A stretch of 35,845 nt of DNA from positions 1 to 35,845 of the forward strand of contig CAMYVI010000002.1 in assembly GCA_947302185.1 (NCBI GenBank). The letters are read 5' to 3'. The DNA is from an uncultured Lachnospiraceae bacterium. Lineage in GTDB: Bacteria; Bacillota_A; Clostridia; Lachnospirales; Lachnospiraceae. Of this stretch, positions 1 to 6,959 are shown one piece after another. The position numbers and the translations under genes are program-made. The notes under the pieces were generated by a model. That model saw only the letters and a program-made list of their open reading frames with translations, had not been told where the DNA came from and did not search any database. Position 1 is the stretch's first letter; each line of letters begins with the position of its first letter.

Positions 1-1
1 G

Positions 2-268
2 ATCATGGGGGATGTCTTCGGGAAACCGGCCATCGTAACTGACACGCATTGTATAAGATTGACCAACAGGATAGGATTAGTAGATGGAATTAAGGATCCT
101 AAAAAAGTGGAAATGGCCCTGTGGAAGATCATTCCTCCAGACGAGGGAAATGATTTCTGCCACAGGCTCGTCCTTCACGGGCGCGAGGTGTGCACAGCAA
201 GAACGAAACCATATTGTGACAAATGCTGCCTCGCCGATGTGTGCAGAGAACACGCGGAGAATCTATGA
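2..268 (+). CDS. nth: Endonuclease III, C-terminal part (5' truncated by window)
   Basis: This is the C-terminal ~88 residues of the base-excision-repair DNA glycosylase/AP lyase Nth, which removes oxidised pyrimidines. The open frame continues to the window edge, so the true start lies upstream. Visible are the VMGDVFG-like helix after the missing helix-hairpin-helix, the VTDTHCIR segment carrying the catalytic Asp of the family, and a C-terminal four-Cys iron-sulfur motif with Cys codons at 191, 215, 224 and 242. The spacing is C-x7-C-x2-C-x5-C, one residue longer in the first gap than the C-x6-C-x2-C-x5-C of E. coli Nth, and an extra Cys directly follows the third. The stop overlaps the next start (ATGA), which suggests translational coupling to the rhomboid gene. 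The identification is secure; the effect of the altered spacing is unknown. Confidence 0.95.
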   Translation: MMGDVFGKPAIVTDTHCIRLTNRIGLVDGIKDPKKVEMALWKIIPPDEGNDFCHRLVLHGREVCTARTKPYCDKCCLADVCREHAENL

Positions 269-843
269 ACGAACGGGAATTAATAAAAATCTGTCCGGTC
301 ACGATAGCATTTGTGACGGTAAATATACTGATCTTTCTTATCTGTGAAATAGTCGGAGGCAGTGAAAACACTGATGTATTGCTCAGGATGGGTGCCGCCC
401 GGACATCACTGATCCTTGATGGTCAGATATGGCGACTTGTCACCTGTACTTTCCTTCATATAGGCATTGCCCACCTGAGTAATAATATGATCGTCCTTGT
501 AGCACTGGGAAGCTGGGTAGAGCCGGTCATAGGTCATCTTAAATATTTTATTCTTTATATGGTCGGAGGCCTTGCGGGCAGCATTGCATCTGCGCTGATT
601 GATATATGGAAGCAGGACATGGAGACGGTCTCAGCGGGAGCGTCAGGTGCGGTATTTGCATTGATCGGTGCGTATGTTGTCATGGTACTCAGAAGAAAGA
701 TACGCAATCAGAGGCTGAGCCTCGGCAGGCTGGCTTTCGGAATAGTGCTTGCAGTCCTGCCCGGTTTTTATACGCCGGGCGTGGGAGTGACAGCCCATGT
801 GGGAGGTCTTCTTGCAGGAGCGTTTATGGGGTTGTTTTTCTGA
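265..843 (+). CDS. Rhomboid family intramembrane serine protease
   Basis: The 192-residue product is a polytopic membrane protein of the GlpG-like rhomboid family, which cleaves transmembrane substrates within the bilayer. The ATG at 265 is chosen because it overlaps the nth stop and gives a normal N-terminus; a longer in-frame start at 223 lies inside nth. Around residues 68-78 is the HxxxxHxxxN pattern (LHIGIAHLSNN). Ser127 lies in the GASG motif and His178 in AHVGGLLAG, giving the Ser-His dyad. About six hydrophobic segments are visible (first near residues 8-26). All catalytic positions are present, so it is probably active; the substrate is unknown. No terminator is evident after it. The 146-nt gap downstream holds only a small hairpin (902-914). 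Confidence 0.93.
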   Translation: MNERELIKICPVTIAFVTVNILIFLICEIVGGSENTDVLLRMGAARTSLILDGQIWRLVTCTFLHIGIAHLSNNMIVLVALGSWVEPVIGHLKYFILYMVGGLAGSIASALIDIWKQDMETVSAGASGAVFALIGAYVVMVLRRKIRNQRLSLGRLAFGIVLAVLPGFYTPGVGVTAHVGGLLAGAFMGLFF

Positions 844-989
844 TTCATTGTGAAGAACCCACGAGGCTTTCGCAGTGAGAGGATTTCAAAATGAAACGCT
901 CCTCCGATACGGAGACATATGGACTTACAGATTGCCGGGTGAAATTCGTGAACACCGGCGTCAAAACCAACGTTATGTAGGAGAACGAT

Positions 990-1391
990 ATGAAAACAAT
1001 CGGAACACTTTGCTTTGTCATAGGGTTTATGTGCATATGCATGGGAATAAGCATTCTGCTGAACTCTTTTTATTATTCGGTGCCGGCTGAAGGTATTTTC
1101 GTCAGGGCCGTGAAGCACAAGGGAGTGAAGGAGAAGTATGAGAAGAGAAGAAATCTGATGTTCATGCATGATATTCACGGTTTGCAGGTAAAAGGAGTCT
1201 CGCTCGACGAAGTTCCGGTGGAGGAGACGGAAAACTATATGATGGGACAGAAATATACGATCTGGACGCACAGACATCATCCTGAAATGTTCCGCGTTGA
1301 CAGAAAAGGCAACATGAAGTCGGGAGTTATTTACATGGCATGCGGTCTGGCTTGTATAGTCGTGATGGTACTTTTAAGGAGGTTTTATTGA
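990..1391 (+). CDS. Small two-TM membrane protein of unknown function
   Basis: A 133-residue protein that I do not recognise. It has a hydrophobic N-terminal segment (about residues 4-28), a ~80-residue polar loop with a basic KHKGVKEKYEKRRN stretch, and a second hydrophobic segment near the C-terminus (about 110-130) ending in RRFY. This architecture resembles small DUF3592-like membrane proteins, but no specific family is claimed. AGGAG at 979-983, six bases before the ATG, supports the start. It opens a four-gene chain (990, 1391, 1750, 2349) in which neighbouring reading frames overlap by 1, 4 and 4 bases, so these genes are probably co-translated. Confidence 0.7.
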   Translation: MKTIGTLCFVIGFMCICMGISILLNSFYYSVPAEGIFVRAVKHKGVKEKYEKRRNLMFMHDIHGLQVKGVSLDEVPVEETENYMMGQKYTIWTHRHHPEMFRVDRKGNMKSGVIYMACGLACIVVMVLLRRFY

Positions 1392-1753
1392 TGAATAAGT
1401 TAAAGAGAATGGTGTTTCTGCCCCTGATGGCAGCGGCCGCTGCAGCCGGAGTCGTGGAAGGTATTATAATCTATAACAGAATGGCTAAGGTGAAAGTAGC
1501 CGATGCTGCGCTTCGTGAAATGAAGAAGGCTGAGGCAGAGAAAGAAGCGGAGTCAGAATCCGAAGCGGCAGCGGAGCCGGAATCCGAAGCGGCAGCGGAG
1601 TCAGAATCCGAAACGGCAGCGGAGCCTGAATCCGAAACGATAGAGGAATCTGAATCCGAAACGACAGAGGAATCTGAATCCGAAACGGCAGCGGAGTCTG
1701 AATCCGAGGCAGTTGCAGAAGCGGATAACGCCGCCGCGGAGAGTGAAGAATGA
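1391..1753 (+). CDS. Membrane-anchored protein with Glu/Ser octapeptide repeats
   Basis: A 120-residue protein with an N-terminal hydrophobic anchor or signal (about residues 6-28), a short charged segment (about 32-53), and seven consecutive 8-residue repeats of the type ESESE(A/T)xx from residue 54 to 109, followed by an acidic tail. The repeat is mirrored in DNA as a 24-bp period. A strong TAAGGAGG site (1375-1382) lies eight bases before the ATG, and the start overlaps the preceding stop (TGATG). The acidic repeat should be disordered and strongly negative, displayed outside the membrane if the N-terminus acts as an anchor. No enzymatic domain is seen. Repeat number is likely to vary between strains. 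The function is unknown. Confidence 0.7.
   Translation: MNKLKRMVFLPLMAAAAAAGVVEGIIIYNRMAKVKVADAALREMKKAEAEKEAESESEAAAEPESEAAAESESETAAEPESETIEESESETTEESESETAAESESEAVAEADNAAAESEE
1550..1717 (+). repeat. 24-bp tandem coding repeat (7 units)
   Basis: Seven in-frame 24-bp units encode ESESEAAA-like octapeptides. Units alternate Ser and Pro at the second residue and Ala and Thr at the sixth, with silent and conservative drift between units. This is a coding microsatellite-like array prone to slippage. Confidence 0.85.
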
Positions 1754-2352
1754 TCAGAAATGTTATCTGCGATATGGGACAGGTCCTTCTGAGTTATGAA
1801 CCTCATATGGTCGTAGATGCATTCTGCGGTACCGATGAGGAAAAAACTCTTGTTATGAGAGAACTGTTCAACGGTCCGGAATGGATCATGATGGATGAAG
1901 GCATTCTGACAACGGAGGAGTGTCTGGTACGAATATATAGCCGCTGTGCCCCGCAATTTCACGAAAAAATCAGAATATGTCTGGAAAAGTGGACTATGTG
2001 CCTTAAGCCGATTCCCGGAGTCTATGATTTTCTTGCCGATATGCGCGGAGCTGGCTACCGGTTGTATGTTCTGTCCAACGCTGCTCCGGCATTTCATGAT
2101 TATTTTCCAGAGGATTTTCCCGACGGAACTTTTGACGGGATCGTTGTTTCCTGTGATGAGAGACTTTTAAAACCCGATTTAAGGATATATGAACTGATAT
2201 GCGACCGTTACGGTCTCGAAGCGGATGAGTGCCTTTTTATTGACGACCGGGAAGAAAATGTAAAGGCAGCCGTCAAGGCCGGTATGCATGCAGTCAGGTT
2301 CGACGGAGATTACGGGGTGGTCTGGAAGTATCTTGTCGAGAGAGGAATGTGA
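1750..2352 (+). CDS. HAD-superfamily hydrolase (IA-type, YihX-like)
   Basis: A 200-residue haloacid-dehalogenase-type phosphatase. Motif I is near residues 6-12 (ICDMGQV). The nucleophile Asp is present, but the usual second Asp (DxD) is Gly, as in the YihX/glucose-1-phosphatase-like subgroup with its D-x-G-N-V signature. Motif II is in VLSN (about residue 107-110), motif III Lys in LLKPD, and motif IV is the FIDDREEN acidic pair. A helical cap lies between motifs I and II. It starts by a 4-base ATGA overlap with the ES-repeat gene, so it is in the same operon. The substrate is probably a small sugar phosphate or phosphorylated metabolite, but this cannot be read from sequence. Confidence 0.88.
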   Translation: MIRNVICDMGQVLLSYEPHMVVDAFCGTDEEKTLVMRELFNGPEWIMMDEGILTTEECLVRIYSRCAPQFHEKIRICLEKWTMCLKPIPGVYDFLADMRGAGYRLYVLSNAAPAFHDYFPEDFPDGTFDGIVVSCDERLLKPDLRIYELICDRYGLEADECLFIDDREENVKAAVKAGMHAVRFDGDYGVVWKYLVERGM

Positions 2353-2597
2353 GTTGCGATAAGGGATACTCTTGGTTCGTGACAGGACCGGATCTGAATT
2401 ATGAAGATAAATCGGAGGATACGAATGGGAATCGAACTGAAAGCACTTTTCTGCAGGCTCTGCTTTTTTTCCTGATTTTACTTGTAATTAAGTACATTGT
2501 CGGGTACGACATCAGTGTGGTCTGGGTCACTATGCTGACGCTGGCCTATGGAATATCCGAGTATGGAATTCTTCGAATGAAAGATCGCAGAAAGTAG
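2349..2597 (+). CDS. Small two-TM protein, GTG start
   Basis: An 82-residue protein of unknown function. It begins at GTG in a 4-base overlap with the HAD gene stop (GTGA), with a GAGAGAGGA purine run just upstream acting as the probable ribosome site. The first ~33 residues are polar and acidic, followed by two hydrophobic helices (about 35-52 and 56-76) and a basic MKDRRK end, so the C-terminus is probably cytoplasmic by the positive-inside rule. It is the last gene of the 990-2597 chain. A shorter overlapping frame from ATG 2424 ends after 16 codons and is unlikely to be the real product. Confidence 0.6.
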   Translation: MSCDKGYSWFVTGPDLNYEDKSEDTNGNRTESTFLQALLFFLILLVIKYIVGYDISVVWVTMLTLAYGISEYGILRMKDRRK

Positions 2598-2655
2598 AAA
2601 TTATAAAGTTTAATTGTTAAAAAACGCTGAAAAACGCCGGGATTACGTGAAATGT

Positions 2656-2684
2656 TTGAGCAATCTGCTATACTGTAGTATATT
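2656..2684 (+). promoter_or_regulatory. Sigma-A-type promoter of nucleoside operon
   Basis: TTGAGC at 2656-2661, a 17-bp spacer, and TATATT at 2679-2684. This is the only good promoter between 2598 and the udp start and probably drives udp-deoD-deoC-cdd-deoB. Confidence 0.65.
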
Positions 2685-2723
2685 GATACTGGAAGAAGTG
2701 TAAGACACGGAACACTTGTATCA
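2684..2723 (+). promoter_or_regulatory. Inverted repeat at the start of the udp leader (operator or stem-loop)
   Basis: TGATAC (2684-2689) pairs with GTATCA (2718-2723), and AAGTGT (2696-2701) pairs with ACACTT (2712-2717). Together they form a 12-bp stem with a 6-base bulge on the 5' arm and a 10-base loop. It begins inside the -10 element and spans the expected transcription start. It could be a repressor operator (nucleoside operons are often DeoR-controlled) or an RNA stem protecting the 5' end. No terminator follows, so attenuation by termination is unlikely. Confidence 0.5.
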
Positions 2724-2789
2724 GGGAGACTGCAGGTACATAGAGGTGTTTCTGATTGTTTCAGGTATATTACTGTGAGGGTATAAGGA

Positions 2790-3563
2790 ATGATCAATTA
2801 TTCAAAAGATAAGGACAGACAGTATCATATACAAGTAGCGCTCGGAGAAGTAGGTGAATATGTGATCCTCCCCGGTGACCCGAAAAGATGTGCTCTTATT
2901 GCCAAGTATTTTGAGGATCCGGTACTTGTTGCGGACAACAGAGAGTATGTAACAATAACCGGTACACTTGGCGGAAAGAAAGTCAGTGTCACATCTACAG
3001 GTATCGGAGGACCTTCCGCAGCCATAGCAATGGAAGAGCTTGTAAGATGCGGCGCAAAAACATTCATCCGGGTCGGAACCTGCGGAGGAATGCAGGAAAA
3101 TGTAATAAGCGGCGATTTGATCATTTCCAGCGCTGCAATCCGCATGGACGGGACAAGCCGGGAATATGCACCCATTGAATTTCCGGCGGCAGCCGATTTT
3201 GAAGTGACGGATGCACTCAGAAAAGCTGCAAAAGAGCTGAAGTTCAGCTACCATGTCGGAGTGACCCAGTCAAAAGATTCTTTTTACGGACAGCACAATC
3301 CCGAAGCGATGCCGGTATATTATGAACTGCAAAACAAATGGGACGCATGGCTTCGTCTCGGCTGTCTGGCGTCGGAGATGGAAAGTGCAACACTGTTCAT
3401 AGTCGGAGCTTTTCACAGGGTACGGGTAGGTTCGGTTTGTCTGGTCATGGCGAATCAGGAGAGAGCGAAGAAGAATCTTATCAACCCGATAATACGTGAT
3501 ACGGATTCTGCCATCCATACGGCTATCCGCGCGATTCAGATTCTTATGGAGCAGGAAGCTTAG
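2790..3563 (+). CDS. udp: Uridine phosphorylase
   Basis: A 257-residue NP-I-family phosphorylase that splits uridine (and often thymidine or deoxyuridine) with phosphate into base and (deoxy)ribose-1-phosphate in the cytoplasm. Seen: the phosphate-binding VILPGDPKR near residue 27, the [14 protein letters not shown] strand, VRVGTCGG-type core ([11 protein letters not shown]), [10 protein letters not shown], and EMESATL. The latter favours uridine over purine substrates; the purine enzyme next door has EMEAAAL instead. Length matches the family (E. coli about 253). It is the first gene of the salvage operon. With this enzyme present, no separate pyrimidine-nucleoside phosphorylase (pdp/deoA) is found in the window. 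Confidence 0.93.
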   Translation: MINYSKDKDRQYHIQVALGEVGEYVILPGDPKRCALIAKYFEDPVLVADNREYVTITGTLGGKKVSVTSTGIGGPSAAIAMEELVRCGAKTFIRVGTCGGMQENVISGDLIISSAAIRMDGTSREYAPIEFPAAADFEVTDALRKAAKELKFSYHVGVTQSKDSFYGQHNPEAMPVYYELQNKWDAWLRLGCLASEMESATLFIVGAFHRVRVGSVCLVMANQERAKKNLINPIIRDTDSAIHTAIRAIQILMEQEA

Positions 3564-3591
3564 AAAGTCCTCATTACCCGGCTTGGAGACG

Positions 3592-3652
3592 TGCGAAGCG
3601 GAAGGCGCTTTAGCGAAGTGCATGCCGCGGCAGGAACGGCGAGGCGTTCTTT
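3592..3652 (+). repeat. Dispersed intergenic repeat, family B copy 1
   Basis: A GC-rich stretch in the udp-deoD gap, running from GCGAAGCG through GGCGCTT (3604-3610) to a terminal hairpin GAACG/CGTTC (3634-3638 with 3645-3649). Over about 50 nt it is roughly 80% identical to 14012-14065. It is followed by CTTT rather than a long T-run, so read-through into deoD is expected. Confidence 0.65.
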
Positions 3653-3666
3653 AATACTTACCGACA

Positions 3667-3682
3667 GAATATCGAGATATTC
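3667..3682 (+). promoter_or_regulatory. Perfect palindrome GAATATC-GA-GATATTC upstream of deoD
   Basis: A 7-bp inverted repeat with a 2-base centre, 30 bases before the deoD start and just after the family B repeat. It could be a protein-binding site or, as RNA, a tight stem with almost no loop. No promoter was recognised with it. Confidence 0.35.
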
Positions 3683-3711
3683 GTAATGTGCAGCGAGAGG
3701 AATAAGAAATC

Positions 3712-4437
3712 ATGGCAGAACTTGACAGAATACCGACACCCCACATAGAAGCGAGAGCAGGAGATTTTGCAGATTTGGTACTGATGCCCGGTGATCCGCT
3801 CAGAGCGAAATTTGTAGCAGATCATTTCCTTGAGGATGCCCGCCTTGTTACAAGCGTCCGTAATGTACTCGGATTTACCGGAACTTATAAGGGAAAGAAA
3901 GTGTCCGTAATGGCGTCGGGTATGGGAATGCCTTCTATCGGTATTTACAGCTATGAATTATTCAACTTTTACGGAGTTGAAAAGATCGTGCGTATAGGAT
4001 CTGCGGGAGCAATCAATGAGAAGTGCAGGATCATGGATATCATTCTTGCCGAAGGTGCCAGTACCACATCAAGGTGGGGAGATACGTACAGACTGAACGG
4101 GACGTTCTCTCCGACTGCTTCCTGGAATTTGCTCCATAAAACATATGAAGAGGCTGACAATCTCGGAATGAAAGTACAGGTGGGAAATGTTCTGTCATCC
4201 GATACATTTTACGATGATGATCCGGATGCTTTTAAACCCTGGGAAAAAATGGGAATATTGTGCGTGGAAATGGAGGCTGCCGCACTTTATATGACAGCAG
4301 CGCGTCTCGGGAAGCAGGCTCTTGCCATCCTCACGATCTCAGATGAGATTTATTCCGGGAGGAGACTTCCTTCTTATGAGCGCCAGACGGCTTTTAAGGA
4401 TATGATGGTGCTTGCACTTGAGATGAATTTGCGATGA
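3712..4437 (+). CDS. deoD: Purine-nucleoside phosphorylase, DeoD type
   Basis: A 241-residue hexameric-type purine nucleoside phosphorylase converting (deoxy)inosine, guanosine and adenosine plus phosphate to base and pentose-1-phosphate. It closely follows E. coli DeoD: TPHIEARAGDFADLVLMPGDPLRAK at the N-terminus, LGFTGTYKGKKVSVM, VRIGSAGA, VEMEAAALY, and TISDEI, whose Asp is the general acid of the family (SDHI in E. coli). AGAGGAA lies just before the ATG. It is preceded by a 148-nt gap with two repeat or palindrome elements, and followed by a 17-nt hairpin (4444-4460) before deoC. It is the second gene of the salvage operon. Confidence 0.96.
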   Translation: MAELDRIPTPHIEARAGDFADLVLMPGDPLRAKFVADHFLEDARLVTSVRNVLGFTGTYKGKKVSVMASGMGMPSIGIYSYELFNFYGVEKIVRIGSAGAINEKCRIMDIILAEGASTTSRWGDTYRLNGTFSPTASWNLLHKTYEEADNLGMKVQVGNVLSSDTFYDDDPDAFKPWEKMGILCVEMEAAALYMTAARLGKQALAILTISDEIYSGRRLPSYERQTAFKDMMVLALEMNLR

Positions 4438-4443
4438 GCGCCG

Positions 4444-4460
4444 GGAACGCGAAGCGTTCC
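4444..4460 (+). repeat. Hairpin GGAACGC-GAA-GCGTTCC between deoD and deoC
   Basis: A perfect 7-bp stem with a GAA loop, 7 bases after the deoD stop. It resembles the terminal hairpin of the family B repeats (GAACG...CGTTC). There is no T-run, so it is more likely an mRNA-stability or processing element than a terminator. Confidence 0.55.
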
Positions 4461-4511
4461 TGACAAATCTATTAAGTTTTTCCAAACGAATTTTTTACAG
4501 GAGGAAAATCT

Positions 4512-5171
4512 ATGTCAATCGAGGAAATATTAAGTCATGTAGATCATACCAATCTCAGACCGGAAGCAGGATGGAATGATATCAGGACTCTCTGCGATGA
4601 CGCTATCCGCTATAAGACAGCGTCCGTATGCATTCCGCCCGGATACTGCAGACAGGTGAGAGATTATGTGAGCGGGCGTGTCCGGGTCTGTACGGTTATA
4701 GGTTTTCCGAACGGATACAACAGTACCGCCACGAAAGTTTTCGAGGCTTCGGATGCGCTTCTGAACGGTGCGGATGAGATTGATATGGTCATCAACCTGG
4801 GATGGGTCAAGGACGGACGGTTCGACGATGTGACCAAGGAAATTAAAGCGCTGAAAGCTGTCTGCGGGAATCATATACTGAAGGTTATCATCGAGACATG
4901 CCTTCTGACGGAAGAGGAGAAGATTCGCCTCTGCGCCTGTGTTACAGAATCCAAAGCCGATTATATAAAGACATCGACAGGGTTTTCCACAGGAGGAGCA
5001 ACATTTGACGATATTATTTTGTTCAGAGAGAATATTGGGCCGGATGTCAAAATCAAGGCAGCGGGGGGAATATCAACTCTTGAAGATGCTGAGAAATTCC
5101 TTGAGTTTGGGGCTGACCGGCTCGGTACGAGCAGAATCGTGAAACTTGCAAAGGAAGCAGAAAGAGAGTAA
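4512..5171 (+). CDS. deoC: Deoxyribose-phosphate aldolase
   Basis: A 219-residue class I aldolase that splits 2-deoxyribose-5-phosphate into acetaldehyde and glyceraldehyde-3-phosphate, the exit of deoxynucleoside catabolism to glycolysis. Seen: DHTNLRPEA at the N-terminus, [18 protein letters not shown] (catalytic Asp region), Schiff-base Lys153 in YIKTSTGF, and the second active-site Lys182 in IKAAGGI. Length is standard for the Firmicute form. A strong CAGGAGGAAA site lies before the ATG. Only six bases separate it from cdd, so those two genes are tightly coupled. Confidence 0.97.
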   Translation: MSIEEILSHVDHTNLRPEAGWNDIRTLCDDAIRYKTASVCIPPGYCRQVRDYVSGRVRVCTVIGFPNGYNSTATKVFEASDALLNGADEIDMVINLGWVKDGRFDDVTKEIKALKAVCGNHILKVIIETCLLTEEEKIRLCACVTESKADYIKTSTGFSTGGATFDDIILFRENIGPDVKIKAAGGISTLEDAEKFLEFGADRLGTSRIVKLAKEAERE

Positions 5172-5177
5172 TACCCT

Positions 5178-5585
5178 ATGGAAGAATATGGTTATCTGAT
5201 AAGATGTGCCATGGATATGCTGGAGTATTCCTATGCGCCGTACAGCCGATTTAAGGTTGGTGCGGCGCTTCTTGCGAAGAACGGAAAAGTTTATGGCGGA
5301 TGTAATATAGAAAATGTTGCGTTTTCCCCCTCGAACTGTGCGGAAAGGACCGCCTTTTTCAGGGCTCTTGCAGAGGGAGTTAGAGAATTTGAAGCGATAG
5401 CGGTCGTCGGAGGCAAGGAAGGCGTTCTGAATGATTACTGCCCTCCCTGCGGCGTATGCAGACAGGTAATGCTGGAATTCTGTGATCTTTCGGAATTCAG
5501 AATAATTCTGGCGGTTTCGGAGACGGATTATAAGGTGTATACTCTGAAAGAATTATATCCTTTCGGATTCAATGCGAAATTATGA
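5178..5585 (+). CDS. cdd: Cytidine deaminase
   Basis: A 135-residue tetrameric-type cytidine/deoxycytidine deaminase making (deoxy)uridine, which then feeds uridine phosphorylase. Zinc ligands are Cys54 (NCAERTAFF), Cys91 and Cys94 (PPCGVCRQ), and the catalytic proton shuttle is Glu56. The all-Cys zinc set is that of the Bacillus-type small CDA rather than the dimeric E. coli enzyme. YSPYSRFKVGAAL-like substrate-binding residues (AYSRFKVGAALL region, APYSRFKVG) are near residues 20-30. It lies in the operon between deoC and deoB. Confidence 0.96.
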   Translation: MEEYGYLIRCAMDMLEYSYAPYSRFKVGAALLAKNGKVYGGCNIENVAFSPSNCAERTAFFRALAEGVREFEAIAVVGGKEGVLNDYCPPCGVCRQVMLEFCDLSEFRIILAVSETDYKVYTLKELYPFGFNAKL

Positions 5586-5591
5586 ATGCAG

Positions 5592-5663
5592 GACAGGATT
5601 GTGGGAGTGCGTAAGCACGGAACGATCCGTAATCGACTTTTGGGTGTCTTGATCATGAAAATG
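5592..5663 (+). repeat. Dispersed intergenic repeat, family A copy 1
   Basis: It lies between cdd and deoB. It contains a GTGC-GTAA-GCAC hairpin (5607-5618) and a 22-nt stretch (5622-5643) identical to 32250-32271. That stretch includes CGAT-CCGTA-ATCG, which can form a second short hairpin. Flanking GACAGGATT and TCTTGATCAT-like parts are also shared. Copy 1 carries about eight extra bases near its 5' end. Confidence 0.75.
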
Positions 5664-5671
5664 AGGTAAAT

Positions 5672-6865
5672 ATGAAAAAATACAACAGAATTTTTGTTAT
5701 TGTTATTGATTCCATGGGAATCGGTGATGCTCCGGATGCGGCAGCCTTCGGAGACGACGGGGCCGATACATTCGGCCATATTGCCGGGAAAGTCGGAACT
5801 TTTCTGATTCCGAATCTTGTGAGCATGGGGATTGCGAATATAAAGCCGACGGCTTCTCTTAAAGCCCCCGCGTCGCCAATGGGATATGCGCTGAGGATGG
5901 TAGAGCGCAGCAGCGGCAAGGACACGATGACCGGCCATTGGGAGATGATGGGTATTCATACGACAAAACCGTTTGTCACGTTTACGGATACGGGTTTTCC
6001 GAAAGAACTGCTGGATCTTCTTGAGAAAAAGAGCGGCAGGACAATCGTCGGAAACAGGGCGGCCAGCGGAACGGAGATAATAGAGGAACTTGCCGAGGAA
6101 GAGATTTATAATAATAAAATGATTGTTTACACTTCAGCGGACTCTGTCCTTCAGATCTGCGGGAATGAGGAGACTTTCGGACTTAAAGAGCTCTATGATA
6201 TCTGCAGTTACGCCCGTGAGATAACTATGAAAGATGAGTGGAGGGTCGGCCGAATTATTGCAAGACCTTATCTGGGAAAGCATAAGGGGGAATTTGTCCG
6301 GACATCCAACCGGCACGACTACGCCCTGAAGCCGTCGGGACCTACTACTCTGAATGTCCTTTCAGATGCGGGCTATGATGTCATCTCTGTCGGGAAAATA
6401 TCCGACATTTTCGACGGTTACGGAATCACAGAGGCGATTCATTCCGTCAGTTCGGTTAACGGGATGGAACAGACAATAGACGTCGCGAAGAGAAATGACT
6501 GGAAAGGCCTGTGCTTTACAAATCTGGTTGATTTCGACGCACTGTGGGGACACAGAAGAAATGTTCAGGGATACGCCCAGGAAATCGTTCGATTTGATGT
6601 TAAACTCGGAGAATTCCTCAGGGAAATGCATGATGATGATCTGCTGATGATCACAGCGGATCACGGCAACGATCCTACCTGGACCGGTTCCGACCACACA
6701 AGGGAGAAGGTGCCGCTTCTTATGTATTCGCCGTCCATGAAGGGCAGCGGAGTATTGCCGGAGACAGACTGCTTCGGCGTGATCGGCTATACGATAGCGG
6801 ACAATTTCGGACTCGAGATGCCGGAGGGAACGATCGGAGAGTCGCTTCTAGATAATTTATCATGA
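5672..6865 (+). CDS. deoB: Phosphopentomutase
   Basis: A 397-residue alkaline-phosphatase-superfamily mutase interconverting (deoxy)ribose-1-phosphate and -5-phosphate, linking the two phosphorylases to DeoC and the pentose phosphate pathway. Metal-site Asp13 is in [13 protein letters not shown]. Thr85 in KDTMTGHWE is the phosphorylated residue of the family. The C-terminal [10 protein letters not shown] and [10 protein letters not shown] segments supply further metal ligands. The length matches the bacterial enzyme. The start follows GAGGTAA. It is the last gene of the operon; no convincing terminator follows, and the next gene begins 94 bases later. Confidence 0.97.
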   Translation: MKKYNRIFVIVIDSMGIGDAPDAAAFGDDGADTFGHIAGKVGTFLIPNLVSMGIANIKPTASLKAPASPMGYALRMVERSSGKDTMTGHWEMMGIHTTKPFVTFTDTGFPKELLDLLEKKSGRTIVGNRAASGTEIIEELAEEEIYNNKMIVYTSADSVLQICGNEETFGLKELYDICSYAREITMKDEWRVGRIIARPYLGKHKGEFVRTSNRHDYALKPSGPTTLNVLSDAGYDVISVGKISDIFDGYGITEAIHSVSSVNGMEQTIDVAKRNDWKGLCFTNLVDFDALWGHRRNVQGYAQEIVRFDVKLGEFLREMHDDDLLMITADHGNDPTWTGSDHTREKVPLLMYSPSMKGSGVLPETDCFGVIGYTIADNFGLEMPEGTIGESLLDNLS

Positions 6866-6959
6866 TATGAGCATGTCCGTTATGTTTACGGCGTTGCTGA
6901 TCGTAACTAAAGTCTGAGCTGAAAAAAGGTGATAATTCCCCGTAAGGAAGGTGATTCCG

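Noticed and set aside
875..1090. 71-residue open frame after the rhomboid gene
   Set aside because: GTG start without a ribosome site, overlaps the better supported gene at 990 and has no recognisable features.
1471..2097. 208-residue open frame on the - strand
   Set aside because: Shadow of the ES-repeat and HAD genes; its Ser/Asp repeats are just the complement of the 24-bp coding repeat.
1750..2352. Inactive HAD pseudo-enzyme because the second motif I Asp is Gly
   Set aside because: The D-x-G form is normal in the YihX-like subgroup, and the other motifs are intact.
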